Source of the DNA: Deltaproteobacteria bacterium
GTDB taxonomy: Bacteria > Myxococcota > Kuafuiibacteriia > Kuafuiibacteriales > Kuafuiibacteriaceae
DNA length: 64,000 bases
Direction: 5' to 3'
Assembly: GCA_016703535.1 (NCBI GenBank)
Contig: JADJBV010000001.1
Span: 5,632,001 to 5,696,000 of the forward strand
In this document: positions 1 to 7,690 of the stretch, one piece after another
Numbering within the stretch: position 1 is the stretch's first letter
How the letters are laid out: the number at the start of each line of letters is the position of its first letter
Program-made: the position numbers and the translations under genes
Notes under the pieces: model-generated
Told to the model about the DNA's origin: nothing
Databases searched by the model: none
What the model saw: only the letters and a program-made list of their open reading frames with translations

Positions 1-386
1 ACGACCTGACCCACCAGCCGATCACCGATCAAGCGGCGCAAGAGAAGATCGCCCAGATCGACCACTGGCACGCAGGGCAGCTGGCGTACCTCTTGGATCG
101 GCTGCACCAGGTGGTGGAGGCCAACGGCCGCACCCTGTTGGAGAACTCGCTGGTGGTGTGGACCTCCGAGATCGGCGTCGGTTGGTCCCACGATCGGCAA
201 GATCTCCCGCTGGTGTTGGCGGGCGGTTTGGCGGGGCAAATTCGGACCGGGCGCCACCTAAGGTTCAACGATCGCCCGGCCCACAACCGACTCCACTTGG
301 CGATCTTGGAGGCCATGGGCGCCCCGCGGGCGGCCTTTGGGGCCCCGGCCTATTGTGCGGGCGGCCCCCTCCCGGGGGTGTTGTGA
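1..386 (+). CDS. DUF1552 family protein, C-terminal fragment
   Basis: The gene begins before the window; only about 127 C-terminal residues are visible, read from base 3. The fragment has the tail typical of DUF1552 proteins of Myxococcota and Planctomycetes: a stretch ending NSLVVWTSEIGVGWSHD, then LPLVLAGGLAGQIRTGRHL, a PAHNRLHLAILEAMG segment and a final FGAPAYCAGGPLPGVL. These are normally secreted proteins (Tat signal) of unknown biochemical role, often paired with a DUF1592/DUF1588 cytochrome-like protein. The stop codon overlaps the GTG start of the next gene (GTGA), so the two are probably translated together. Family assignment is from remembered family sequence patterns; function is unknown. 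Confidence 0.75.
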   Translation, partial: DLTHQPITDQAAQEKIAQIDHWHAGQLAYLLDRLHQVVEANGRTLLENSLVVWTSEIGVGWSHDRQDLPLVLAGGLAGQIRTGRHLRFNDRPAHNRLHLAILEAMGAPRAAFGAPAYCAGGPLPGVL

Positions 387-1672
387 GGCGAGGGTTGGCC
401 TGCCTGTTCCTCTCGGCGTGTGGTGCGGTCGGGCGGGCGCCGGACGCGAGCGTCGCGGACCTGGGAGACACACCGGACCTCGGTCCGGCGGATCAGGGGG
501 TGGCCGATCAGGGCGTCGACGCCGACGCCGACTTCGCCGATCTGGGGATCCGAGACGCCTTGACCTTGGACTTGGGCCCGGCCGCTTGCCAGCCCGACAT
601 CGAAGGTTGTGCCTGCCACGTGGGGCTCGAACCCCGAGGGAGCTGCCGCTACAGCGACAACCACTGCCTGACCTGGCCGGGCGACGTGCCGGTCTCCAGC
701 TGCGTCACCCCTTGCAGCAGCGACGACGACTGCACCCTGTCCGACCTCGGTCAAAGCTGCGCGGACGTGGGCCTCGGCACCAAAATCTGCACCGCTCGTG
801 CGGCCCAGCGCGATCAGGTGTGCCGCGGCAGCCGGATCGACGGTGAAGAGGTGACGGGCTGTAGCGCTGGCCTGAGCTGCGTACGCGGCGTCGATCCCAA
901 CCAGACCGTGGACGAAGGTTGGTGCGCCGAACCTTGTACCCCCACCGCTCGAGATCCAAACGGCGGTTGCCGCGGCGAATACGGCTACTGCAACCCGGCG
1001 GCGGTGGTCCGGGACGAGGGGACCGGCCCGCGCCCGATCGGCATCTGCAGCCGGGGCCAACGCGGTCACGGGAGCTATTGTTCGATCGCCGAACCTTCGG
1101 AACGTTGCGACACCGCGCGGGAGGCCGGCGCGTTGGCGTGTTTGGCGATCGGCGTCGGTCCCCCGGGGCACGGGGTCTGCGTCGAGGAGTGTGGGGTCGG
1201 TCAGGCGCCGTGCCGCGCCACCGATCCGGTCTTCGGCACCGCCACTTGTTCACCTTACAACCCAGCGGCGCCGCGCTTGGGCCTGTGCACCTTTCCGTGT
1301 TCGACCTTCCCGGAGGACTGCAGCGGTCCGGGCCTGGAGGGGCTGGGCCGTACCTGCGTCAACAGCTTGGCCCTCGATCCCAGCTTGCCCCTCTCGTTTT
1401 GCTGGGACATCACCGGGCCTCTCCTGCGGGAGACGATCGGGCGTTGGAACGGCGGGGCCTTGACCCCGGGGGTGCTCGGCGACGCTTGTGGAGCTTTGCC
1501 GAGTGGCCTAACCCGCTGCCCCGACGGCCTTTCCTGCGTGTACGGCTATTGCCTGAGGGGCTGCGATGTCGACGACAACGCGGCCTGCGCCACCGCCACT
1601 TCCACCGCGGTCTCCTGTTATGGCACGCCGACCCCGACCGAACCTTCGGCGGGCCTCTGCTTGTTGCCTTGA
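383..1672 (+). CDS. Cysteine-rich lipoprotein with Asp/Gly linker
   Basis: 429 residues from a GTG at 383 that overlaps the upstream stop by four bases. The first residues form a short signal peptide ending in the lipobox LSAC (Cys at about residue 13), so the mature protein should be lipid-anchored. After the lipobox comes a low-complexity linker rich in D-L-G and D-Q-G (about residues 25-65), a linker style common in Myxococcota surface lipoproteins. The remainder contains some thirty cysteines in repeated CxxxxC/CS.DDDC patterns, suggesting a disulfide-stabilised extracellular domain. No enzyme motif is visible. A longer reading frame open from 158 lies inside the DUF1552 gene and is rejected as a start. 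Exact role unknown; lipoprotein status is well supported. Confidence 0.75.
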   Translation: MRRGLACLFLSACGAVGRAPDASVADLGDTPDLGPADQGVADQGVDADADFADLGIRDALTLDLGPAACQPDIEGCACHVGLEPRGSCRYSDNHCLTWPGDVPVSSCVTPCSSDDDCTLSDLGQSCADVGLGTKICTARAAQRDQVCRGSRIDGEEVTGCSAGLSCVRGVDPNQTVDEGWCAEPCTPTARDPNGGCRGEYGYCNPAAVVRDEGTGPRPIGICSRGQRGHGSYCSIAEPSERCDTAREAGALACLAIGVGPPGHGVCVEECGVGQAPCRATDPVFGTATCSPYNPAAPRLGLCTFPCSTFPEDCSGPGLEGLGRTCVNSLALDPSLPLSFCWDITGPLLRETIGRWNGGALTPGVLGDACGALPSGLTRCPDGLSCVYGYCLRGCDVDDNAACATATSTAVSCYGTPTPTEPSAGLCLLP

Positions 1673-1682
1673 GTGCCTTGGC

Positions 1683-2327
1683 TCAGTCCGGTCGGAGGCC
1701 GCGCAAGATCAGATCGACCTGCTCACCGATCAACACCTCGGGAGGTGACCACTCCTGTTTGGGCGAAAGGATCAACAAGGCCAACAAGCCGTGCATGCCG
1801 GCCAAAACCGTCTCGCCCATCACCTTGAGATCGCCAGCCCGGATCAGGCCCGCCACTTGGCAACGGCGCAGGCCCTCGATCAAGAACATGAAGGTGTTGA
1901 CCCGCTCTTGGCCCCAACGATCCACGTATTGGAGCGGCGCCAGGTGGTCCCAACTTTCGGTGGGACGCCGAGTCAAAAAGACGATCCGATATTCGTCCGG
2001 GTGTTGAAGCCCAAAGCCGATGTAGAGGCGCAGCCCTTCGCCCAGCAGCTGGAGCGGATCGTCGTCCTTGCCGATCAGCTCGAACATCTTCGGGACCAAA
2101 CGCTCGAAGACCCGGTGACAGACGGTGTCGAGCAGCTCCTCCTTCTCTCGAAAGTAGAGATAAAGTGCGGTCGAAGAGATCCCGACCCGGGCCGCGACCC
2201 GCCGCATCGACAAGCCGTCGTAGCCCTCTTCGACCAGGATCGCCTTGGCCGCTTCCAGGATCTGCTCCCGACGATCCGGCGCCACCTCCTGGGTCGAGCG
2301 CCGCTTTTTGGCGACCTTCTTGGCCAT
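1683..2327 (-). CDS. TetR/AcrR family transcriptional regulator
   Basis: 214 residues, usual TetR length. A basic N-terminal leader is followed by the DNA-binding helix-turn-helix at about residues 18-65, with the family pattern ILEAAKAILVEEGYDGLSM, then VAARVGISSTALYLYF and KEELL. The C-terminal ligand-binding half (about 80-214) resembles WHG-type TetR domains. It is transcribed away from the DevCAB-like exporter genes, with repeated operator-like sequences between them, so it most likely represses the exporter and itself until an unknown ligand binds. The ATG at 2327 is preceded by GCGAGG, an acceptable ribosome site. Family certain; target and ligand are inference. Confidence 0.88.
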   Translation of the reverse strand: MAKKVAKKRRSTQEVAPDRREQILEAAKAILVEEGYDGLSMRRVAARVGISSTALYLYFREKEELLDTVCHRVFERLVPKMFELIGKDDDPLQLLGEGLRLYIGFGLQHPDEYRIVFLTRRPTESWDHLAPLQYVDRWGQERVNTFMFLIEGLRRCQVAGLIRAGDLKVMGETVLAGMHGLLALLILSPKQEWSPPEVLIGEQVDLILRGLRPD

Positions 2328-2389
2328 CTTGGACCTCGCCCTCCTAACACGCGCCCGACCCGCTTGCCTCCGGAATGCAGATCAGGTTA

Positions 2390-2420
2390 TCAGTGTTAAC
2401 TGAACAACGTTAACTGAACA
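2390..2420. promoter_or_regulatory. Repeated operator-like sites between TetR and exporter genes
   Basis: The 12-mer GTTAACTGAACA occurs twice in direct orientation (2395-2406 and 2409-2420), 14 bp apart. The first copy lies inside the inverted repeat TCAGT-GTTA-ACTGA (2390-2403), and GTTATC and GTGGTAAC half-site variants flank the pair. Position between divergent tetR and exporter genes makes these likely TetR binding sites. The AT-rich character contrasts with the surrounding sequence. Confidence 0.6.
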
Positions 2421-2506
2421 GTGGTAACCCAGTGAGCTCCAGCATCCTACCCGACGCCCCTGCCCAAGCCGTACCGGCCCCCTTGGCCCCCAAAGTGGGC
2501 GGGTCG

Positions 2507-3631
2507 ATGACCACCTTGATCGCCTGGCGCAACCTGGCCCACGACCGGGTCCGGCTGATCGTCACCTTGGTCGGGATCGTCTTTTCGGTGGTCCTGATGG
2601 GGATGCAGGCCGGCCTTTTGCTCGGCTTTTCCAAGGCCACCACCGGCCTCATCGACTACGCCAAGGCCGATCTGTGGATGGTTCCCAAGGGCACCTTGGA
2701 CGTGGATCTCGGCACCCCCCTCGACGAACGCCGACGTTTTCAGGCCCTGGCCATCCCGGGCATTCGGCGGGCCGAGCCGTACCTGATCAACTTCGCCCGC
2801 TGGAAGAAGCCGAGCGGCGGCACCGAGTCGATCCAGCTGGTGGGCACCCCGGTCGACAGCGAGTTGGCCGGGCCGTGGAACTTGGAGCAAGGGCGGTTGG
2901 AAGATCTGGCGATCCCTGACGCGGTGATCGTCGACCACCTCTACGCCAAAAAACTGGGCGTCTCTCAGGTCGGGGACACGGTGGAGATCAACCAACGTCG
3001 AGCGAAGATCGTCGGCTTCACCCGGGGGATCCGGACCTTCACCCAATCTCCTTACGTCTTCACCTCCATCGCCAACGCTCGAACCTTCGTGGGGGCACCC
3101 TCGACCCAAGCGGGCTACGTGCTCTTGTCCCTTACGCCCGGCGCCGATCCGGCCCAGGTCGAGGCGGCGATCGAAGCGCGGATCCCGGAGGTGGAGATCT
3201 TCGCGGCCAAGGCCTTCGCCAAGTCCTCGTCGGACTATTGGCTCTACACCACCGGGGCCGGCTTTTCGCTGATCATCTCGGCGATCCTGGGGCTGGTGGT
3301 GGGCATCGTCATCGTCGCCCAGACCCTCTACGCCTCCACCATCGATCGCCTGCCCGAATACGCGACCCTCAAGGCGATGGGCGCTCCGAGCCGGTACCTC
3401 TACCAAATCATCATCACCCAAGCCGGGATCGCGGCGGCCATCGGATATTCGATCGGGATCGTGGTGGTGAAGATCTTGGTGATCGGTGCGGCCGAAGCCA
3501 GCGCCGCCCCGCTCCTGCCGTTGTGGCTGGCAGTGGGCCTGGGGGTGTTGACCTTCAGCATGTGTGTGGGCGCGGCGGTGATCTCGATCCGCAAAGTGAT
3601 GGCCATCGATCCGGTGGGGGTGTTCCGATGA
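2507..3631 (+). CDS. ABC transporter permease, DevC/FtsX-like
   Basis: 374 residues from the ATG at 2507. One N-terminal membrane span (about residues 18-38), a large extracytoplasmic MacB-type domain, and three C-terminal spans (about 253-275, 298-325, 337-360) give the FtsX/MacB permease layout. Sequence and gene order (permease, ATPase, membrane-fusion protein) match DevBCA-type exporters, which send glycolipids or other amphiphiles out through a TolC-like channel. An in-frame GTG at 2432 would add 25 Pro/Ala-rich residues but has no ribosome site and abuts the operators; ATG 2507 follows GGGCGGG and gives the normal family N-terminus. The stop overlaps the ATPase start (ATGA). Substrate unknown. 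Confidence 0.85.
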   Translation: MTTLIAWRNLAHDRVRLIVTLVGIVFSVVLMGMQAGLLLGFSKATTGLIDYAKADLWMVPKGTLDVDLGTPLDERRRFQALAIPGIRRAEPYLINFARWKKPSGGTESIQLVGTPVDSELAGPWNLEQGRLEDLAIPDAVIVDHLYAKKLGVSQVGDTVEINQRRAKIVGFTRGIRTFTQSPYVFTSIANARTFVGAPSTQAGYVLLSLTPGADPAQVEAAIEARIPEVEIFAAKAFAKSSSDYWLYTTGAGFSLIISAILGLVVGIVIVAQTLYASTIDRLPEYATLKAMGAPSRYLYQIIITQAGIAAAIGYSIGIVVVKILVIGAAEASAAPLLPLWLAVGLGVLTFSMCVGAAVISIRKVMAIDPVGVFR

Positions 3632-4329
3632 ACGCGATCCTCAAGGGCGCCGACCTGCGCCACGTCTACGGGACGGGACCCACCGCCTTCGAGGCGTTGC
3701 GGGGCGTTTCGGTCGAAGTGAACCGGGGTGAGGTGGTGTTGTTGCTCGGCCCCTCGGGTTCGGGCAAGACCACCTTGCTTCAGATCTTGGGAGGGCTGCT
3801 TCGACCCACGCAAGGCAACTTGCACTTGGCCGGCCAGCTGATCACCGGCCTCGACCTGGACGCCTTGTCCCGGCTGCGGCTCAAACACTTTGGTTTTGTG
3901 TTCCAGGCCTACAACCTGTTCCCCACCCTGACCGCCGCCGAAAACGTGGCGGTGGCCTTGGATCTGGTGGGGATCCGCGGCTCGGCCGGGAAAAAACAGG
4001 CCCGGGATCTGCTCGGTGAGGTGGGCCTTTCGGATCGGGCTGATCACTTCCCGGCCCAACTTTCTGGTGGTCAACGCCAGCGGGTCGCCATCGCCCGGGC
4101 TTTGGCCGCCGATCCCGAGGTGGTCTTGGCCGACGAACCCACCGCCGCCCTCGACTCCCACTCGGGCGCCAAGGTGATCGGCCTGTTCCGCCGCTTGGCC
4201 GATCAAGGTCGGGCGGTGGTCATCGTCACCCACGACAATCGAATCCTGAAGTCCGGCGATCGGATCGTGAAGATGGAGGACGGCTTGGTCGTCCCCGGCG
4301 ATCCCCACGCCCCGGAGGTCCACGCATGA
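3628..4329 (+). CDS. ABC transporter ATP-binding protein, DevA/LolD-like
   Basis: 233 residues, typical for this family. Walker A GPSGSGKTT near residue 45, Q-loop FVFQAYNLFP near 95, signature LSGGQRQRVAIARAL near 150, Walker B VVLADEPTAALDS near 170 and the H-loop VIVTHD are all intact, so it should be an active ATPase. It powers the adjacent permease and forms, with the following membrane-fusion protein, a tripartite exporter. Starts with ATG overlapping the permease stop and ends overlapping the next start (ATGA both times), indicating one operon under the divergent TetR regulator. Confidence 0.92.
   Translation: MNAILKGADLRHVYGTGPTAFEALRGVSVEVNRGEVVLLLGPSGSGKTTLLQILGGLLRPTQGNLHLAGQLITGLDLDALSRLRLKHFGFVFQAYNLFPTLTAAENVAVALDLVGIRGSAGKKQARDLLGEVGLSDRADHFPAQLSGGQRQRVAIARALAADPEVVLADEPTAALDSHSGAKVIGLFRRLADQGRAVVIVTHDNRILKSGDRIVKMEDGLVVPGDPHAPEVHA
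3810..3823 (+). repeat. GCAAG-N4-CTTGC palindrome, copy 1
   Basis: GCAAGGCAACTTGC inside the ATPase gene, followed by AC. One of nine copies of this 14-bp palindrome in the window and one of the six with NCAA at the centre on the plus strand. Confidence 0.6.
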
Positions 4330-5348
4330 ACTTGAGCCCTCGAACCTTGCTCCTCTCTTTGGTCGGCCTGCTGGGCCTTGGCGTCGCCGGGTGGGGCCTC
4401 CAGGCCGAAGCCGAGCCGGCCCCACCGACCGCCGCGCCCTTGGGTTTGGCCGCGCCCGGTCGGGTCGAGCCGATCGGTGAAGAACGTGAGCTGGGTCCCC
4501 AGGTCCCGGGCCTGTTGGCCAAGGTGCACGTCGATGAAAACGATCGGGTGGAGGCCGGGCAGATCTTGGCCGAGCTGGACCGGGCCGATCTGGAGGCCGA
4601 ACGGGCCGCGGCGTTGGCCAACCTCACCCTGCGCAAGGCCGAACGCCAACGGCTGATCAACGGCGCGCGCGCCGAAGAACGCCAGGCGGGGGCGGCCCGA
4701 CTTTCGGCGGCAGAGTCGGCCTTGGCCTTGGCCGAAAAGGAGCACCGCCGCAACCTCCAGCTCTGGCAAGACTCGGTGTTGACCGAGGCCGAACACGATC
4801 GTTCCCAGGCGGCGCTGGACGCGGCCAAGGCCCGACACCAAGAGGCCCACGAACAGCTGCGGCTCCTCGAGGCCCCGGCCCGAGCCGACGAGTTGGCGAT
4901 GGCTGACGCCCAGCTGGCGGTGGGAGAGGCCCGACTCCTTTCGGTGGAGGCAGCCTTGGCCAAGACCTATGTCAAGGCGCCGATCGCTGGCACGATCCTG
5001 AAGCGCCATCGTCGCGCCGGGGAGACGGTCTCGACCCAACCCCCCACTCCACTCTTCGTGATCGGTGATCTGTCGCGTCGGGCGGTGCGGGCCGAGGTCG
5101 ATGAGCTGGACGTGGCGAGGATCAAGCTGGGCGACGTGGTGGAGGTGGCGGCCGACGCCTACGGGCCGCGCCGTTTTGCGGGCAAGGTGATCCGGGTGGG
5201 CCAACGAGTGGGCGGCAAGTCGGTCTACACCGATCGCCCCGCGGAGCGACAAGATCGCAAGGTGCTGGAGGTGTTGATCGAACTGGAGCCCAACAGCGAA
5301 CTGCCGATCGGTCTGCGGGTCGATGTCTTCGCTCAGGACTCTCGTTGA
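4326..5348 (+). CDS. HlyD/DevB-type membrane fusion protein
   Basis: 340 residues. An N-terminal membrane anchor or signal (about residues 5-25, LLLSLVGLLGLGVAGWGL) is followed by a half lipoyl/barrel-sandwich region (APGRVEPIGEERELGPQVPG), a long alpha-helical hairpin rich in Ala, Glu and Arg (about 75-200), the second half-motif with KTYVKAPIAGTILKRHRRAGE, and a beta-barrel domain. This is the periplasmic adaptor of a tripartite exporter; an outer-membrane TolC-like protein is not encoded nearby. The gene overlaps the ATPase by four bases and runs 16 bp into the convergent decarboxylase gene. Confidence 0.88.
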   Translation: MNLSPRTLLLSLVGLLGLGVAGWGLQAEAEPAPPTAAPLGLAAPGRVEPIGEERELGPQVPGLLAKVHVDENDRVEAGQILAELDRADLEAERAAALANLTLRKAERQRLINGARAEERQAGAARLSAAESALALAEKEHRRNLQLWQDSVLTEAEHDRSQAALDAAKARHQEAHEQLRLLEAPARADELAMADAQLAVGEARLLSVEAALAKTYVKAPIAGTILKRHRRAGETVSTQPPTPLFVIGDLSRRAVRAEVDELDVARIKLGDVVEVAADAYGPRRFAGKVIRVGQRVGGKSVYTDRPAERQDRKVLEVLIELEPNSELPIGLRVDVFAQDSR

Positions 5349-6769
5349 AGGGCGTGCCCGGTGGTCACCACCGCCTGCACCAAGGCCTCGAGATCCCGGC
5401 TCCGGGTCCGGTGGTTACCGACCGCGGCCCGCAAGTAAACTTGCGAATCGATCGTCACGGTGCCCAACGCGAAGCGCCCCCGGCCGTGTAAGGTGGCGGC
5501 GATCCGCGCCTGCAGCCGATCGCTCGGCAGCGCGCCCGAAGCCCGGTGTCGAAAGAGGACCACGTGGAGCGACGGTGGGGACCACAACTCCAGCTCGGGC
5601 GCAGCCGAGATCCGCTCGGCCAAAGCCTGGGCCTGATCGACGTGGGCCTCGATCACTCGAGCCAAGTGAGGTTCGCCATAGGCCTGTAAGGTCAACCAGG
5701 GACCCAAGGCCAAAAACGGTCGGGACAACTCCAGCCCGAGCTCTTGGTACCAGCGCCGGCTGGCCGCAAAGCCCCCTTCCCCTCCCCCTTGGTAGTCGGC
5801 CCGCCCGCTGAAGGCGAGCCGATGGGCCCGCGGGTCTCGCACCATCAGGGCGCCCGTGCCCATGGGGGCATGGAGCCACTTGTGGAGATCAAAGGCCACC
5901 GAGTGGGCCCGCTCCAGGCCCGCCAACCGAGGCGAAAGCCGCGGGGAGAGCCGGGCCAATACACCGTACGCCCCGTCGACGTGGAGCCACAGATCTTCGG
6001 ACTCGGCGATCGTCGCCAAGCCCGCGAGATCGTCGATGGCGCCGGTCTGGACCGTGCCCGCGGTGCCGACGATCGCCAGCGGCACCCGCCCCTCGGTCCG
6101 ATCAACTCGGATCGCGGCCCGCAACGCCTCGAGAGAGATCCGTCGCGTGGGGTCGGTCTCGATCCGCACCAAGTTGGCGCGGCCGAGGCCAAGGAGCTCG
6201 ACCGCCTTCTCGAGGCCGAGGTGGACGTCGTGGGAGGCATAGACCCGCAGCGGCGCCGCCCCAAAAAGCCCGATCTGCCGGACCTGGGCCGCTCCTCGGT
6301 GTCGGGCCACGGCCAAGCCCAACAGGTTGGCCAAAGAGGCGCCGCTGGTGAACAAGCCCGTCGCCTCCTTCGGAAAGCCGAGCCACTCCCGAAAGCGGCC
6401 CAACACCACCTCCTCGACCAAGGTGGACGCCTGGGCCCCACCGACCGCGTTGACCTCCATGGCCCCCGAGAGGATCCCGGTGATCATCGACCAAGGTGTG
6501 CCGGCGCCCATCGCCCACGCGAAAAAACGCGGATGTCGGTTGCCGGTGCTGTAGGGCCGAACCAAAGCCTGAAACCGCTGATAAACCTCCTCCGCGGATC
6601 CGCGAGGCAACTCCTGCAGAGCGTCCCGGACCCGCCGCGGGAGCGGTCGAAACACCGGCTCGGCGCGAAGTTTGGTTTGGTCCGTGAAGTTGTCGCTCAA
6701 GGCGGCCTGGGCCACTGCCAACAAAGCGGCGGGATCTTCGGGATCAAGGCCGGACGCCGAGTTCGCCAT
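5333..6769 (-). CDS. Pyridoxal-phosphate-dependent decarboxylase (group II, aromatic-amino-acid/glutamate type)
   Basis: 478 residues. The fold-type I PLP enzyme pattern is clear: NPRFFAW-like RHPRFFAWAMG near residue 80, GLFTSGASLANLLGLAVAR near 125, HVDGAYG with the PLP-ring Asp near 258, and FDLHKWLHAPMGTGAL with the Schiff-base Lys near 295. This is the group II decarboxylase family (DOPA/tryptophan/glutamate/diaminobutyrate decarboxylases); the substrate cannot be read from sequence. A longer frame extends to 7180 but its first 137 codons are low-complexity and unlike the family, so ATG 6769 was chosen. Stands alone, convergent with the exporter operon. Confidence 0.88.
   Translation of the reverse strand: MANSASGLDPEDPAALLAVAQAALSDNFTDQTKLRAEPVFRPLPRRVRDALQELPRGSAEEVYQRFQALVRPYSTGNRHPRFFAWAMGAGTPWSMITGILSGAMEVNAVGGAQASTLVEEVVLGRFREWLGFPKEATGLFTSGASLANLLGLAVARHRGAAQVRQIGLFGAAPLRVYASHDVHLGLEKAVELLGLGRANLVRIETDPTRRISLEALRAAIRVDRTEGRVPLAIVGTAGTVQTGAIDDLAGLATIAESEDLWLHVDGAYGVLARLSPRLSPRLAGLERAHSVAFDLHKWLHAPMGTGALMVRDPRAHRLAFSGRADYQGGGEGGFAASRRWYQELGLELSRPFLALGPWLTLQAYGEPHLARVIEAHVDQAQALAERISAAPELELWSPPSLHVVLFRHRASGALPSDRLQARIAATLHGRGRFALGTVTIDSQVYLRAAVGNHRTRSRDLEALVQAVVTTGHALQRES
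5431..5444 (+). repeat. GCAAG-N4-CTTGC palindrome, copy 2
   Basis: GCAAGTAAACTTGC near the 3' end of the decarboxylase gene (which reads it on the minus strand as part of QVYL). Centre TAAA differs by one base from the NCAA consensus. Confidence 0.5.
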
Positions 6770-7149
6770 CGTCGAAAGCCGGTAGCCCCTTTGAAAAGCC
6801 TCACGCAAGCCGAAGGCGCAGCCCGGACCGGAACCCCAAGGTCGCAGGTGGGTGCTGGTCCACGGTGGGCAGCAGACGACAGGAAGGCGGGAAGGTTTGG
6901 GGGGCGGCCCGTGCTCGAGCCATCGCCGGCACTTCACCCGAGGGGCCGTGGTCCGAAATCGGGCAAATCCAGGAAGAGTCTGCGAGAAGGACGGGGACGA
7001 TGGGAACCGCCATTCCTGGTTTCTTGGGTTCCTGAGCGATTGTCCGCCCGTCGTGTGCGTAGAGGAGTGGGCCGGCTTTTCCGGACCGGGACCCCAAGGC
7101 TTCCCTTTGCCCTTTACCAGCCGGCGTCGAGCGTGGTGACACCAAGGCC
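6770..7149. other. Intergenic region between divergent decarboxylase and DUF420 genes
   Basis: 380 bases with no gene that can be supported; open frames here have atypical, Arg/Pro/Gly-rich translations. It must carry the promoters of both flanking genes. At 6951-6964 GTCCGAAATCGGGC is a weak, one-base-shifted match to the palindrome found upstream of recA and comM. No terminator hairpin or clear -10/-35 pair was seen. Confidence 0.5.
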
Positions 7150-7683
7150 ATGGCCAACGTCTCTTCGAACCGCGTGCCATTGGCGGCGATCGGCGGCATC
7201 AGCCTGGCGGCGATCGGGTTTTTGTTCTGGTTGATCTACTTCCGCGAAGGACCGGCCGGGGCCGCGGAGACGGTCGCGTTTTTGCCGTACGTGAACGCAA
7301 CCTTCAACGCTTTGTCGGCCAGCGCTTTGTTGTTGGGCGTGGTGGCGATCAAGCGGAATGACCGCGCCCTGCACCAGCGGTTGACGACCTTGGCCCTGAT
7401 CTTTTCGGCGCTCTTTTTGGTCTCGTACATCGTCTATCACTCGCTGCACGGGGACACGCTCTTCCCGGGTCAGGGCGTCATCCGGCCGATCTATTTCTTC
7501 ATCTTGATCAGCCACATCGGGCTGTCGATCGTGGCCTTCCCGCTGGTGTTGACCACCTTCTACTTGGCGTGGACCGATCAAATGACCAAGCACCGGCGTT
7601 TGGCCAAGGTGACCTTCCCGCTCTGGCTTTATGTTTCGGTGACCGGCGTGGCGATCGTGGCCTTGCTGAAGGCCTACGTCTGA
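7150..7683 (+). CDS. DUF420 family membrane protein (CtaM/YozB-like)
   Basis: 177 residues, five predicted membrane spans (about 10-32, 48-68, 82-100, 115-135, 153-173). The HGDTLFPGQGVIRPIYFFIL and HIGLSIVAFPLVL segments and LAWTDQMTKHRRLAKVTFPLWLYVSVTG are hallmarks of the DUF420 family. In Staphylococcus the homologue CtaM is needed to assemble a heme-copper oxidase; in this organism the role is inferred only. No cytochrome oxidase genes lie in the window. ATG 7150 follows a weak AAGG. Confidence 0.88.
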   Translation: MANVSSNRVPLAAIGGISLAAIGFLFWLIYFREGPAGAAETVAFLPYVNATFNALSASALLLGVVAIKRNDRALHQRLTTLALIFSALFLVSYIVYHSLHGDTLFPGQGVIRPIYFFILISHIGLSIVAFPLVLTTFYLAWTDQMTKHRRLAKVTFPLWLYVSVTGVAIVALLKAYV

Positions 7684-7690
7684 TCGGGCG

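Noticed and set aside
5744..7234. A 496-codon plus-strand frame opposite the decarboxylase
   Set aside because: Antisense to a well-conserved PLP enzyme and runs through the intergenic region; no domain found.
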